The notes below the pieces were generated by a model. That model was not told the DNA's origin. It saw only the letters and a program-made list of their open reading frames with translations, and did no database searches. Below are positions 37,739-47,130 of a DNA stretch of 64,000 nucleotides, in pieces (position 1 is the stretch's first letter; each line of letters begins with the position of its first letter). The DNA is from JAGQOZ01 sp041399205. GTDB taxonomy: Bacteria; Planctomycetota; Planctomycetia; Pirellulales; Pirellulaceae. The DNA is taken from positions 230,143 through 294,142 of the forward strand of contig JAWKTK010000010.1 in the NCBI GenBank assembly GCA_041399205.1, in the 5' to 3' direction. Made by a program: the position numbers and the translations under genes.

Positions 37739-39474
37739 TCATTTCCAGCCATACGCCGACAACGCCTTTAGTTCGCGCACATACAGAACTTCACCAGACA
37801 CCGCCAAATGTGCCCAGGTTTCCTCACTGGCGACCTTTGCTTCGCCGAGCAGTGTGAATTGCTCGGGATCGGCAGCCAGTAACAGCAGGCGTCCGTCCTG
37901 AACCAGAGCCAGAATCTTGTCACCACAAGCGACAAGACTAGCGTATTTGCCAAAGGGCTTCGACGTCCATTTGCGTTCACCATTGGCGAGCGAAAGGCAA
38001 GCGAATCGGCCATTCTGCAAATGCATGTAGACGTGACCATCAATCATTACGGGAGTCGACATGTAGCCCTGAGCATTGCTTTCCCAAACTGTTCTGACCT
38101 GATAGCTTTCGTTGGACAATGAAATTTCATAGAGCCAAGAACGGTTTTGGTAACTGCTGGTGAAAACCGTATCTTTGACGACCAACGGCGTCTGAATATT
38201 CATACCCCGGAACGCAGGTACGGCCTGTTTCCAGAGCACGTTCCCTGATTCAAGGTCTATTCCAGAAAGTTCGGTGCGGGTTTGCACTATTAGTTGGCGT
38301 TTCCCTGCCACTGTGGCAATGATCGGAGAAGAGAAGGCGGAACCATTCATCCCCCCGCCATCTTTCATTGCGTGCCAGATAATCTGACCGTTCCGTTTAT
38401 CAAGCTTGGCGACACCTCCGCCTGCCTGAACATAGACGGCGTTGTCGTCGAATAGTGGTGAACAAACGAAGCCAAATGCAGGAAGCGATGCCCCTAACTT
38501 CTCAACAAAATCGACGCGCCATTCCTGATTGCCCGACTTGGCGTCCAAACAGACGAGCACGTCTCGTATACCTGCGACGTAGAGTCGCTCGCCGTCATAC
38601 GCAGGCGTTGACCGTATCCAACTACCATTCGAGGCAGCGAAAAAGGGCACCTTCAGGGAACCCTTCCACTCAGTCCGCCAACGCTCTTTGCCCGTCTTAC
38701 GGTCCAGCGCATAAACAACCTCGTCCGTCTCTTCGCGAGTCTCCGTAGTGAACACAAGATCATTAGACAGCACAGGCCCCGAGTAGCTTGGCCCGAATTC
38801 GGCTCGCCAAAGCAGTTGCAGCGACTCCTGCGACAATTTATCTGGCCAAATTCCGTCCATGGATTGACCGTCACGGTTTGGCCCACGCCATTGTGGCCAT
38901 GTTTGATCTGTCGCGATCCAACGGTTGACCACTAGTTTTTCGGTTTGAAAGCCCGCGTCGCGTGCAACCGCAATCAACTCGTCAAGTTTTCCTGAAGAAT
39001 CGATGCACGCCGAGTCAAAATCCACAACGACTTGCGATCCGGCGTGCCGACGACTGCATGCTGATAATCAGTGTCGACATACATCACATAGTAGTTGGCA
39101 TCTTGAGGATATTCGGGCCCGAAGGTCACAGCCAGACGTGGCGGAACGACCGCCAGGATCTTCGCCTTTCCCTTGATTTTTGAAATCGCCTCACCATCAG
39201 CCGTATATGCTGTGTTTTCGACAAGCAGCTCGTCCTCTGCGCTTGCCCGCCGAGTATTCAGCGGCAGCCAGCGTACCCTCTGGCTGCATCGACGTCGGGA
39301 GTCGCGCCTCGTACCACTTTCCTAAATAGCGGGCTGGTTCAAAATCCTTTGGATAAGGCAGACTTTTCATAGTCCCGGGACAACGTCTTTAACCGAATCG
39401 GATTCCTGTGCGACTCCAACACAAGAAATAGCCACGCCAATGAGGAAGGCGACCTGTATTTCTGGGATTTTCAT
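37739..39474 (-). CDS. Lipocalin (Blc-like) fused to PQQ-type beta-propeller, frame-broken in the lipocalin part
   Basis: ATG 39474 has AAGGA six bases upstream and starts a signal peptide (QVAFLIGVAISCVGVAQ). After a shift near 39365 comes the lipocalin start PKDFEPARYLGKWYEARLPT (GxW motif). After another near 39250 come AEDELLVENTAYTADGEA, FGPEYPQDANYYVMYVDTDY and AVVGTPDRKSLWILTR, matching bacterial Blc lipocalins. After a third near 39010 the lipocalin C-terminal helix (GKLDELIAVARDAGFQTEKL) runs without a stop into TWPQWRGPNRDG and a PQQ/BamB-like propeller with repeated blades (VYALDRKTGKERW, LVCLDAKSGNQEW, LSGIDLESGNVLW). The propeller ends at LKALSAYGWK. Exported or lipid-binding role inferred. 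Confidence 0.8.
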
Positions 39475-39954
39475 TTGATTTCCTTTCCAGCGGAGCAACA
39501 CAATGATCCCCAAGTTTCACAAGCGTTCGAAAACAGCGTAATGAATAAGTCTAAGGAATCCTTCGTGGGATGGCGAGTAGCTGCCGTCGGGCATGGCATA
39601 ACCATATTGTAGATACGTATCCTGTCACGCCATGACCAGCCGCAAGACACGAGCTTTCATCGCACGCTTCGCGTCTATGTGCTGAGCGGCTTGCGGCGTC
39701 ATGCCGAAATCAAGGGTTCACCGGAGTCGGTTGAACTGGTCCGAATTCAGGTTCGCAAAGACGACAAGTCCCCTGCGATTGTCCTGTCACTGAGATAACA
39801 GCTTGCGAACGGTGATTGGATTCCTGATTTGAGAAAGCGGACAGGAATGCCTGAGAGAATTCGGATTGGACGAAACACACCGATCACCGATTTGTTCTGC
39901 AAGCGGCGGTTTACCAAGAGCCTGTGGTTGATTCGAATCAGTTCGTCGCCGGAC
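39475..39954. other. 480-bp intergenic region with a possible gene remnant
   Basis: Upstream region of the lipocalin-PQQ gene and downstream region of the M48 gene. On the minus strand, 39517 to about 39620 reads QYGYAMPDGSYSPSHEGFLR and ends shortly after in IHYAVFERL with a stop, which looks protein-like but is cut off upstream; I cannot assign it to a family. No other signal seen. Confidence 0.3.
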
Positions 39955-40812
39955 TTACTGCACCACGGATGATTCGGTGCGAGCGATCTGTAAGGGCTGA
40001 CCTTGGCCAACTCGATTGGCTGGTTCGGTCTGATTGTCGTAAATGTCGATAGCTTCGGGAAGTTTTTCGAACAAGTCATGGGCTCGACGTTCGTCAGCTG
40101 GATGGGTCGACAGAAATTCGGGTTGCGAATTACCCGAATGCTGTGAAAAGCGATCCCAGAAGCGAGGTGCTTCGCGAGGATCGTAGCCCGCTTTGGCCAT
40201 TAACAGCATGCCAATGTAGTCCGCTTCCGTTTCATGTTTACGGCTGTACGGCAGAATGACTCCGTATTTGGACGCCATACCGTACGCCTGTGCCACTTTC
40301 TGCTGCATATCGGCTTCATTATTCTGCAAAACGTAGTTGACTGCCTTGCCCACTGAATCGACGGCGTAACTGTGGCTCATACGTTCACTACCATGCCGAG
40401 CCAACGCGTGCGCTATTTCATGCGACATGACCACTGCCAATCCGGCTTCGCTTTGACAGATGGGCAAGATGCCTTCGTAAATCGCCACTTTGCCACCGGG
40501 TAAACAGAATGCGTTCATTTCCTGGGAAGCAATGACTTTGAATTCCCACTGAAAGTCAGGACGCCCAGCAACGGCGGCTATTCGCTGACCAACTCGATTC
40601 ACCATCTCTACGTATTGCTGGTTCTGAGACGGAGTTTCTTCGGCCAACACTTGCTGGAAGCTTTGCTGGCCCAAGGAAACTTCCTTGTCTTGAGAAACCC
40701 ACATCAATTGCTTGCGTCCGGTTACGGGAACCGTTTTGCAACCAATAAGCACTAGTGCAAATATTACAAGCCAGCACAGTGATGTTCGAACCATGGAAAA
40801 CTGCGTCATCAT
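39955..40812 (-). CDS. M48-family zinc metallopeptidase lipoprotein
   Basis: A 285-residue lipoprotein: signal LVIFALVLIGC with lipobox Cys25. The zinc motif HEIAHALARHG and the third ligand Glu in HETEADYIGMLLMAKAGYDP are present, with the family ending FLSTHPADERRAHDL. This pattern fits the BepA/LoiP-like M48 group acting on outer-membrane or periplasmic proteins. ATG 40812 (double Met) is preferred over 40878 because it puts the signal peptide at the start. Divergent from the unknown gene at 40999, with a 186-base shared control region. Confidence 0.92.
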   Translation of the reverse strand: MMTQFSMVRTSLCWLVIFALVLIGCKTVPVTGRKQLMWVSQDKEVSLGQQSFQQVLAEETPSQNQQYVEMVNRVGQRIAAVAGRPDFQWEFKVIASQEMNAFCLPGGKVAIYEGILPICQSEAGLAVVMSHEIAHALARHGSERMSHSYAVDSVGKAVNYVLQNNEADMQQKVAQAYGMASKYGVILPYSRKHETEADYIGMLLMAKAGYDPREAPRFWDRFSQHSGNSQPEFLSTHPADERRAHDLFEKLPEAIDIYDNQTEPANRVGQGQPLQIARTESSVVQ

Positions 40813-40998
40813 GTCTTCGCGTGAACAAACGTGTAAACTACGAATTCGGCCAATACTACGGCTGTTAGGAATTGTCATCGGTTGCGGCGCAACCGTACTG
40901 AAATTTTGCGAACAATAGTGGAAATATACGGATTTCGCTACGGCAATTCCGTGCTAGCGACAAGCAGATTCATTCACCTCAGACCTTACGAATTCAAC

Positions 40999-42534
40999 AT
41001 GGTCAACCGGAACGAACCGACGATAGTCCAGTTGATGCAATCGGCAGACTGGATTCGATCGGATTCCAATCAGAACGATCTTTTGATGCCCAAGCATGAC
41101 GGCTCGTCACTGTGCGTGCTGACTTGGCTGAGCCGTTTGTCACTGGCTTTGCCCGCACAGACCGAGCGTTTCCTGGCCGCCTCGCAACTCGCTCAGGCGA
41201 CGCTGACATTCGGGCTACCTCCAACCGACTGGGCCGCTAAATGCGACCACGCAATTCACAAGCAACTACAACGTTGCTTGGTTTTTGTTTCTGGGCCGAT
41301 TCCGCCGTCACTGTCGGCCGTGGCCAGCAGTCGGATATCCAAGCAATGGGATCGACAGCAGTATTGGTTTGAACGCCTGCGAACTGCCACGATTCGCATG
41401 CGAGACAACGGAGAAACTTTGCTGACGGCCGAGGGCACCACCACGCATCGCTACGCAGTTCGCGCCGCTGACTTGTTTGGTATTCCCGTCGTGCGAATTT
41501 CCTGCGCCACACCAAGTCGTTGCCAAACCGCCAGTACATGGCTCAAGTCTCTCGCACGCTTGGCGGACGACATCTTTACCAATGCAAGCATCCAAGTTTT
41601 GGTGTCGCCACCGCTGGACGGTGCTGTGCATTCCGACCTGCCATTGGCGGACCAACTGGTGGCGACGTTGGCAGAGCGATATGTAGCATTGGATGTGCGA
41701 AAAGGCGGACACATTCATGCGGTTCTCCAACGCCGTTTGCACGCCGAGCGGTTGAATGGCAAGACGTTGATAGCGATCCCAGAATCACCGAAAGCAACAG
41801 CAGTGCCGTCGTCTGTCTGTCATGAGTTGCTTGCTCAAGGCGCTGTTGGCTGGCACCTGCGGCGCGAATCAGAAGATGCTTCGCCGATCGAAGTCGTTGG
41901 CAAATGGCCGTCACAAATCGAAACATCTCGCGTGTTGACCGTCAAAGATGTGCAGGACGAACCGTGGGAATTTCTAGGACATTGGACTCGAGCCAACCCG
42001 CAGGCGTGGCCCGATCAAACCGAGCAAGAGCGGATTGACGAATTGCTGTTGTCACAAGACAAAAACGACCGATCCGTTTTGGCCACATTGATTCGCATCT
42101 TGCGTCTCGATTTGCTGCAAGCGTCCAGCCGCACGATTCGCAGTGAATCGGGCGTGGTCTGTTTTACCGAAGTGCCGCCGTGGGAATGGCCAGGGCGGCG
42201 AACGTTTCGTTCCCATTTGTCTCGCTGGGACTTCGAGCCCTACGGAATTGCAATTCGCAAACAGCGAGTGAAGCAATTGGGTGGCCGCCCAGTGATCTAT
42301 GGCGACGAAGCCAAGTGGTGCTCCCTAGAGCCTGAAGATCACTTTCGCTTTCAAAAATTGGCGGACGGCGCGGATGGAATCGATTGGACATCCGAACGAG
42401 AATGGCGGATTCCGCATGACGTGGATCTGCGTTTGCTGGCCGACGATGCGGCGGTGGTCATCGTGCCGAATAAAGAAGTCGCTCGGCAATTAGCGTGGAT
42501 CAGTCGCTGGCCAATACTGGCACTGGAAGAATAA
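40999..42534 (+). CDS. Uncharacterised protein with FTEVP...YGIAI...REWR C-terminal pattern
   Basis: A 511-residue soluble protein that I do not recognise. ATG 40999 is chosen over the upstream 40882 because the preceding residues overlap the divergent control region; this is not certain. The C-terminal third reads VCFTEVPPWEWPG, HLSRWDFEPYGIAIRKQRVK, GGRPVIYGDE and SEREWRIPHDVDL. This order (FT-x-x-P, His, YGIxxxK, PVxY, E-x-E-W-R) resembles the layout seen in AbiGi/DUF2971-like proteins, some of which belong to phage-defence loci, but the similarity is weak. The N-terminal half has alternating strands and helices (CLVFVSGPIPPSL, GIPVVRISCATPSRC, GKTLIAIPESP) suggesting a Rossmann-like fold. 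No signal peptide. No partner gene is visible. Confidence 0.7.
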   Translation: MVNRNEPTIVQLMQSADWIRSDSNQNDLLMPKHDGSSLCVLTWLSRLSLALPAQTERFLAASQLAQATLTFGLPPTDWAAKCDHAIHKQLQRCLVFVSGPIPPSLSAVASSRISKQWDRQQYWFERLRTATIRMRDNGETLLTAEGTTTHRYAVRAADLFGIPVVRISCATPSRCQTASTWLKSLARLADDIFTNASIQVLVSPPLDGAVHSDLPLADQLVATLAERYVALDVRKGGHIHAVLQRRLHAERLNGKTLIAIPESPKATAVPSSVCHELLAQGAVGWHLRRESEDASPIEVVGKWPSQIETSRVLTVKDVQDEPWEFLGHWTRANPQAWPDQTEQERIDELLLSQDKNDRSVLATLIRILRLDLLQASSRTIRSESGVVCFTEVPPWEWPGRRTFRSHLSRWDFEPYGIAIRKQRVKQLGGRPVIYGDEAKWCSLEPEDHFRFQKLADGADGIDWTSEREWRIPHDVDLRLLADDAAVVIVPNKEVARQLAWISRWPILALEE

Positions 42535-42712
42535 AGTCGCGTCCATATGGAAACTGCCACCAAGACCGCCGAATGAAGAAACCGGGATTTCCTCATTCGA
42601 CATCACCGGCCTCAGCCGGTACGCCACTGGACGGAACGAAATTCGAAAGGACAACCGACGCGATACACAGAACGTGCCCCATGTCACAACGAATTCGGGT
42701 CAACCATCCGAG

Positions 42713-44092
42713 TTAAACAGGTGCAATCAATAGTCGGCTGGGCGTTTCTAGATAGCCTTTAACATCGTTCAAGAACCGAGCAGCCGTGGCGCCGTCCACC
42801 AAACGATGATCATAAGAAAGGCTCAGCGGCATCATCATGCGGATCTGTATTTCATCATCTACAACCACCGGCATTTTTCTCGAGCGACCAACCAACAAAA
42901 TGGCAACTTCAGGAACATTGATAATGGGCGTCGAATAGGTGCCGCCAATCGCTCCCAAGTTGGAAATAGTAAATGTTCCGCCACGAAGGTCATCAATCTT
43001 AAAATTGTTCGACCGTACGTTGTCCGCCATGGCTGCCAAGCTCCGAGCGATCTCGAAAATGGACATACGATCGGCATTTCGCAACGCAGGCACCACCAAT
43101 CCTCGATCCGTGTCGACTGCAATGCCAACGTTAACGTATTGCTTATAGACAATCTGCTGGTTCGCTTCATCAATCGACGCGTTGATCGTGGGGTTTGACT
43201 TAAGAGACAAAGCGACGGCCTTGATCAGAAACGGCATGCTGGTCAGCTTAACGCCTCGCGAAGCATAGTCCTTTTTACTGGCTTGCCGAATTTCCTCCAG
43301 CTCGCTGATGTCGGCGTCGTCAAAATTGGTCACACGAGGTACCGCGGACCAGGATTCGTGCATTTTGGAAGCAATGGTCTTCCGAATCTTGGTCATTGGT
43401 TCAATGCTGATAGGACCCCAGGCGTCCGAGGCTGCTCCCGATTCCAAACTTGCCGAAGACTGCGGTTCGGATGATTCGACCGTCGCTGCTGGCGAGGACT
43501 TGGCGACCGGTGCAGGCTGCTGTCCCTGACGAACCACCGCCAACACGTCTTCTCGAGTAATCCGACCGTTAGGCCCAGTCCCTGTGACTCCGCCCAGATC
43601 TACGCCAACTTCTCGTGCCAACCGTCGAATGGCAGGTCCTGCTGGAGCAATCGCGCTGCTAGAACTGGCAACTGTGACAACAGGTGGCGTCTGAGCGGGC
43701 GCCGGCGGTGCAGGTTTGGGTGCTGGCGCAACCGCCTTGGCTGGCTGTACAGGTTCCGGCGTCGGAGCGGGGGCTGGTTCCGCTTTGGGAGCGGTAGGTT
43801 TTGATTCGGCGGCAGGAGCCTTGGGCTTTGGAGCCGCAGCTTTTTCGGGCGAGTCGGCTACTTCCAACGTAATGATGGCCGAGCCGACAGCGATTGTTTG
43901 TCCCGAAGCAACCAGCACTTTGGTCACCTTTCCAGAATGGGAACTGGGCACTTCTACTGAAGCCTTGTCCGTTTCGATTTCCAGGATGGCCTGATCCTTT
44001 TTGATGACGTCACCTTCGGACACGAATACGTCCAATACGTCGCCGGATTCAATTCCTTCACCCAGTTTCGGAAGCTTTACTTCGATTGCCAT
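42713..44092 (-). CDS. aceF: Pyruvate dehydrogenase E2, dihydrolipoyllysine acetyltransferase
   Basis: A 459-residue E2 subunit. One lipoyl domain (1-76) has the lipoylated Lys in EIETDKASVEVP. A long Ala/Pro-rich linker follows. The subunit-binding domain (about 155-190) reads AGPAIRRLAREVGVDLGGVT and GRITREDVL. The catalytic domain has the active-site pattern LSYDHRLVDGATAARFLNDV. It transfers acetyl groups to CoA in the cytoplasmic pyruvate dehydrogenase complex. Last gene of the leftward lpdA-aceE-aceF group, 78 bases after aceE. Having a single lipoyl domain differs from the three of E. coli AceF. Confidence 0.95.
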   Translation of the reverse strand: MAIEVKLPKLGEGIESGDVLDVFVSEGDVIKKDQAILEIETDKASVEVPSSHSGKVTKVLVASGQTIAVGSAIITLEVADSPEKAAAPKPKAPAAESKPTAPKAEPAPAPTPEPVQPAKAVAPAPKPAPPAPAQTPPVVTVASSSSAIAPAGPAIRRLAREVGVDLGGVTGTGPNGRITREDVLAVVRQGQQPAPVAKSSPAATVESSEPQSSASLESGAASDAWGPISIEPMTKIRKTIASKMHESWSAVPRVTNFDDADISELEEIRQASKKDYASRGVKLTSMPFLIKAVALSLKSNPTINASIDEANQQIVYKQYVNVGIAVDTDRGLVVPALRNADRMSIFEIARSLAAMADNVRSNNFKIDDLRGGTFTISNLGAIGGTYSTPIINVPEVAILLVGRSRKMPVVVDDEIQIRMMMPLSLSYDHRLVDGATAARFLNDVKGYLETPSRLLIAPV

Positions 44093-44170
44093 ATGCGTTT
44101 CTTCTACTTCTTGATCGTGAAAGCGTGTAGGTTCGTGACGTAAACAATGACCGACGGCTCAAGCCACAGG

Positions 44171-46888
44171 TCATGCGTACAACGGGTTCGCCTTGTCCGG
44201 ATCAACTCCCAGGTCTTTTATCGCTTGTGCTACTTTATCCATAGGCAACTTGCCCTGTTTGGCCAGTTGGTATAGCGAGGCCACAGTAATGCATTCCGCG
44301 TCGACTTCAAAATGACGCCGCAGATTTTCACGTGTTTCGCTGCGTCCCATTCCGTCTGTTCCCAAGGCATACAGGCCACCCGGAGTCCACTGACTTAGCT
44401 GTTCCGGAATGGCTCGCACATAATCAGAAGCCGCGATAAACGGTCCTTGTTGCCCTTCAATCACGGATTGATAGAACGACTGCTTGGGAGGCGCCGTGGG
44501 GTGCAGCATATTCCACCGTTCACATTCGAACGCATCGCGTCGAAGTTGGTTGTAGCTGGTCACGCTGTACACATTACTGGAAACGCCATACTTTTCAGCC
44601 AGGATCTCCTGAGCGGCCAAAGTCGAACGAAGAATCGCTCCGCTTCCAAACAACTGAACCTGCAAGTCCCCGGCAGCTTCTTTGGTGGAATACTTGTAAA
44701 TGCCTTTGACAATTCCCTCTTCCACACCTTCAGGCATGGGCGGATGTTCGTAGTTTTCGTTTTCAACGGTAACGTAATAGATGGCCGTATCACCTTCCTG
44801 ATACAGACGCTTCATGCCGTGCAAGATAATGACGGCAATTTCATAGGCAAATGCCGGATCGTACGCTCGCACACAAGGGAAAGCGATCGCATTCAAAATG
44901 CTGTGTCCGTCTTGATGCTGCAACCCTTCTCCGTTGAGCGTGGTACGTCCTGCGGTACCGCCAATCAAGAACCCTTTGGCTCGCATGTCCATTGCGGCCC
45001 AAATCAGGTCGCCGATGCGCTGGAAACCAAACATCGAGTAGTAAATGAAGAACGGAATCATATTGACGCCGTGCTGACTGTAGGCAGTACCTGCCGCATT
45101 GAAAGACGCCATGGATCCCGCTTCCGTGATCCCTTCTTCCAGAATCTGACCGTCTTCCGCTTCCTTGTAGTACATCAGCTGATCGGAATCGATCGGTTCG
45201 TACAACTGGCCCGCGTGGGCATAGATGCCCACTTCTCGGAACATGCCTTCCATGCCGAACGTGCGAGATTCGTCCGGGACAATAGGAACCAAATATTTAC
45301 CGACTCGTTTATCTTTGCACAACTTGGACAGCAAGTTCACGAATCCCATCGTCGTGGAAATGGCTCGTCCCTTGCTGCCTTGCAGGAATTCGTTGAATTC
45401 TGAAATGTCAGGCGTTTCCATCTTGGGAATTTGTGTCGAACGATTCGGTACGGGACCGCCGAGTGCTTTACGGCGTTCTCGCAAGTACTTCATTTCAACG
45501 CTGTCTTCCGGCGGCTTGTAGAACGGAGCTTTGACCACGTCTTCATCCGAAATCGGAATGCCGAATCGACTGCGGAATTCGCGAAGTTCGGCTTCGTTGG
45601 CCTTTTTCAGGTTATGAGAAACGTTCTTGCCTTCGCCGGCTTCACCGAGTCCATACCCTTTGATCGTCTTAGCCAAGATGACGGTTGGCTGGCCCTTATG
45701 TTCCACTGCAGCCTTATAAGCAGCAAACACTTTTTCAGGGTCGTGGCCGCCGCGACGCATTTTTTCAAGCTTTTCGTCCGAATAGTTTTTCACTAATTCG
45801 GCGACTTCGGGATACTTACCAAAGAAATGGTCTCGAATATAAGAACCGGGCATGCCGGTGTATTTCTGATACTGGCCATCGACGACTTCGCCCATGCGTT
45901 TGACCAACATTCCGGAGGCATCGGCCTCTAGCAACGGGTCCCAGTCATCGCCCCATACGACCTTGATCACGTTCCAGCCAGCACCTCGGAAAATCCCTTC
46001 CAATTCTTGAATGATCTTACCGTTTCCTCGCACGGGACCATCCAATCGCTGCAGGTTGCAGTTGATCACAAAATTGAGATTGTCCAGTTGTTCACGCGCG
46101 GCCAATGTGATGGCACCAAGGGTTTCTGGTTCGTCACATTCTCCGTCTCCCAAGAACGCCCAAACTCGTTGATTCTTGGTCTCCTTGATGCCTCGATCTT
46201 CCATGTAGCGATTGAACCGAGCTTGGTAGATGGCCATGATCGGAGCCAAGCCCATGGAAACTGTCGGGAATTCCCAAAAGTCCGGCATCAACCAGGGGTG
46301 CGGATACGAAGAAAGACCGCCGGCCGGCTGAAGTTCACGACGAAAGTTGTCTAAGTTCTCTTCCGTCAGTCGACCTTCCACGAACGCTCGCGAATACGGC
46401 CCGGGCGATGCATGCCCTTGGAAATAAATCAAATCTCCGTCATATCCCGATTCGCCACGCCCACGAAAGAAATGATTGAAGCCCACTTCGTACAATGTGG
46501 CAGACGAAGCGAACGTAGAAATGTGACCGCCCAAGCCTTCGAAGCGTTTGTTGGCACGAACCACCATGGCCATCGCATTCCAGCGAATGATGCTCTTGAT
46601 GCGCCGTTCAATTTCACGGTTGCCAGGATACGGCGGCTGCTTGGAAGCGGGAATCGTGTTGATATAAGGCGTGGTTAGCTGCAGTGGAAGTTCCACGCCC
46701 TCCTGAACCGCCTTGTACTGCATGGCGGAAAGCAGGAATTGAGCACGATCGCGACCCTTGCTATCAAGAATGTACTGCAGCGAGTCTAGCCATTCTTTCG
46801 TTTCCTGCGGGTCTTCATCCGCCATACGCGGAGCCACAGGTTTCACTGCCGCCTGTTCGCCATCGTTCAGAATTTCTGCTTCTGCCAT
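44171..46888 (-). CDS. aceE: Pyruvate dehydrogenase E1, homodimeric
   Basis: A 905-residue AceE-type E1 that decarboxylates pyruvate with thiamine diphosphate. Typical stretches: GGHISTFASSATLYEVGFNH, DLIYFQGHASPGPYSRAF, the thiamine-binding GDGECDEPETLGAI through NLNFVINCNLQRLDGPV, and AGRTTLNGEGLQHQDGHS near residue 690. The frame is open upstream to 46999, but the ATG at 46888 with AAGG upstream begins the family-like N-terminus and is preferred. The homodimeric E1 together with its own E2 and E3 in one cluster gives a full complex. 242 bases separate it from lpdA, so it may have its own promoter. Confidence 0.96.
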   Translation of the reverse strand: MAEAEILNDGEQAAVKPVAPRMADEDPQETKEWLDSLQYILDSKGRDRAQFLLSAMQYKAVQEGVELPLQLTTPYINTIPASKQPPYPGNREIERRIKSIIRWNAMAMVVRANKRFEGLGGHISTFASSATLYEVGFNHFFRGRGESGYDGDLIYFQGHASPGPYSRAFVEGRLTEENLDNFRRELQPAGGLSSYPHPWLMPDFWEFPTVSMGLAPIMAIYQARFNRYMEDRGIKETKNQRVWAFLGDGECDEPETLGAITLAAREQLDNLNFVINCNLQRLDGPVRGNGKIIQELEGIFRGAGWNVIKVVWGDDWDPLLEADASGMLVKRMGEVVDGQYQKYTGMPGSYIRDHFFGKYPEVAELVKNYSDEKLEKMRRGGHDPEKVFAAYKAAVEHKGQPTVILAKTIKGYGLGEAGEGKNVSHNLKKANEAELREFRSRFGIPISDEDVVKAPFYKPPEDSVEMKYLRERRKALGGPVPNRSTQIPKMETPDISEFNEFLQGSKGRAISTTMGFVNLLSKLCKDKRVGKYLVPIVPDESRTFGMEGMFREVGIYAHAGQLYEPIDSDQLMYYKEAEDGQILEEGITEAGSMASFNAAGTAYSQHGVNMIPFFIYYSMFGFQRIGDLIWAAMDMRAKGFLIGGTAGRTTLNGEGLQHQDGHSILNAIAFPCVRAYDPAFAYEIAVIILHGMKRLYQEGDTAIYYVTVENENYEHPPMPEGVEEGIVKGIYKYSTKEAAGDLQVQLFGSGAILRSTLAAQEILAEKYGVSSNVYSVTSYNQLRRDAFECERWNMLHPTAPPKQSFYQSVIEGQQGPFIAASDYVRAIPEQLSQWTPGGLYALGTDGMGRSETRENLRRHFEVDAECITVASLYQLAKQGKLPMDKVAQAIKDLGVDPDKANPLYA

Positions 46889-47130
46889 AGGAACCTTTCC
46901 TTCGAATACCGGGCCGAGAGCTATTTCAACAAATCTGTCTTCGGTTGAGAAATAGCCATTACTCAGCGTTTTATCAGAAAAACACCAAGCCGCAGACAAA
47001 TTATCGACAACTGTGCTACCGGCTGAATGATCGGAGGATTATTGCTAATCCGTTTAGAACTAATGTTAGCAGTTTAACGCTGCCAATGGCAGGAGACACC
47101 CTTTTAGGGTAAAGCCAATCGCAAGTTTCT

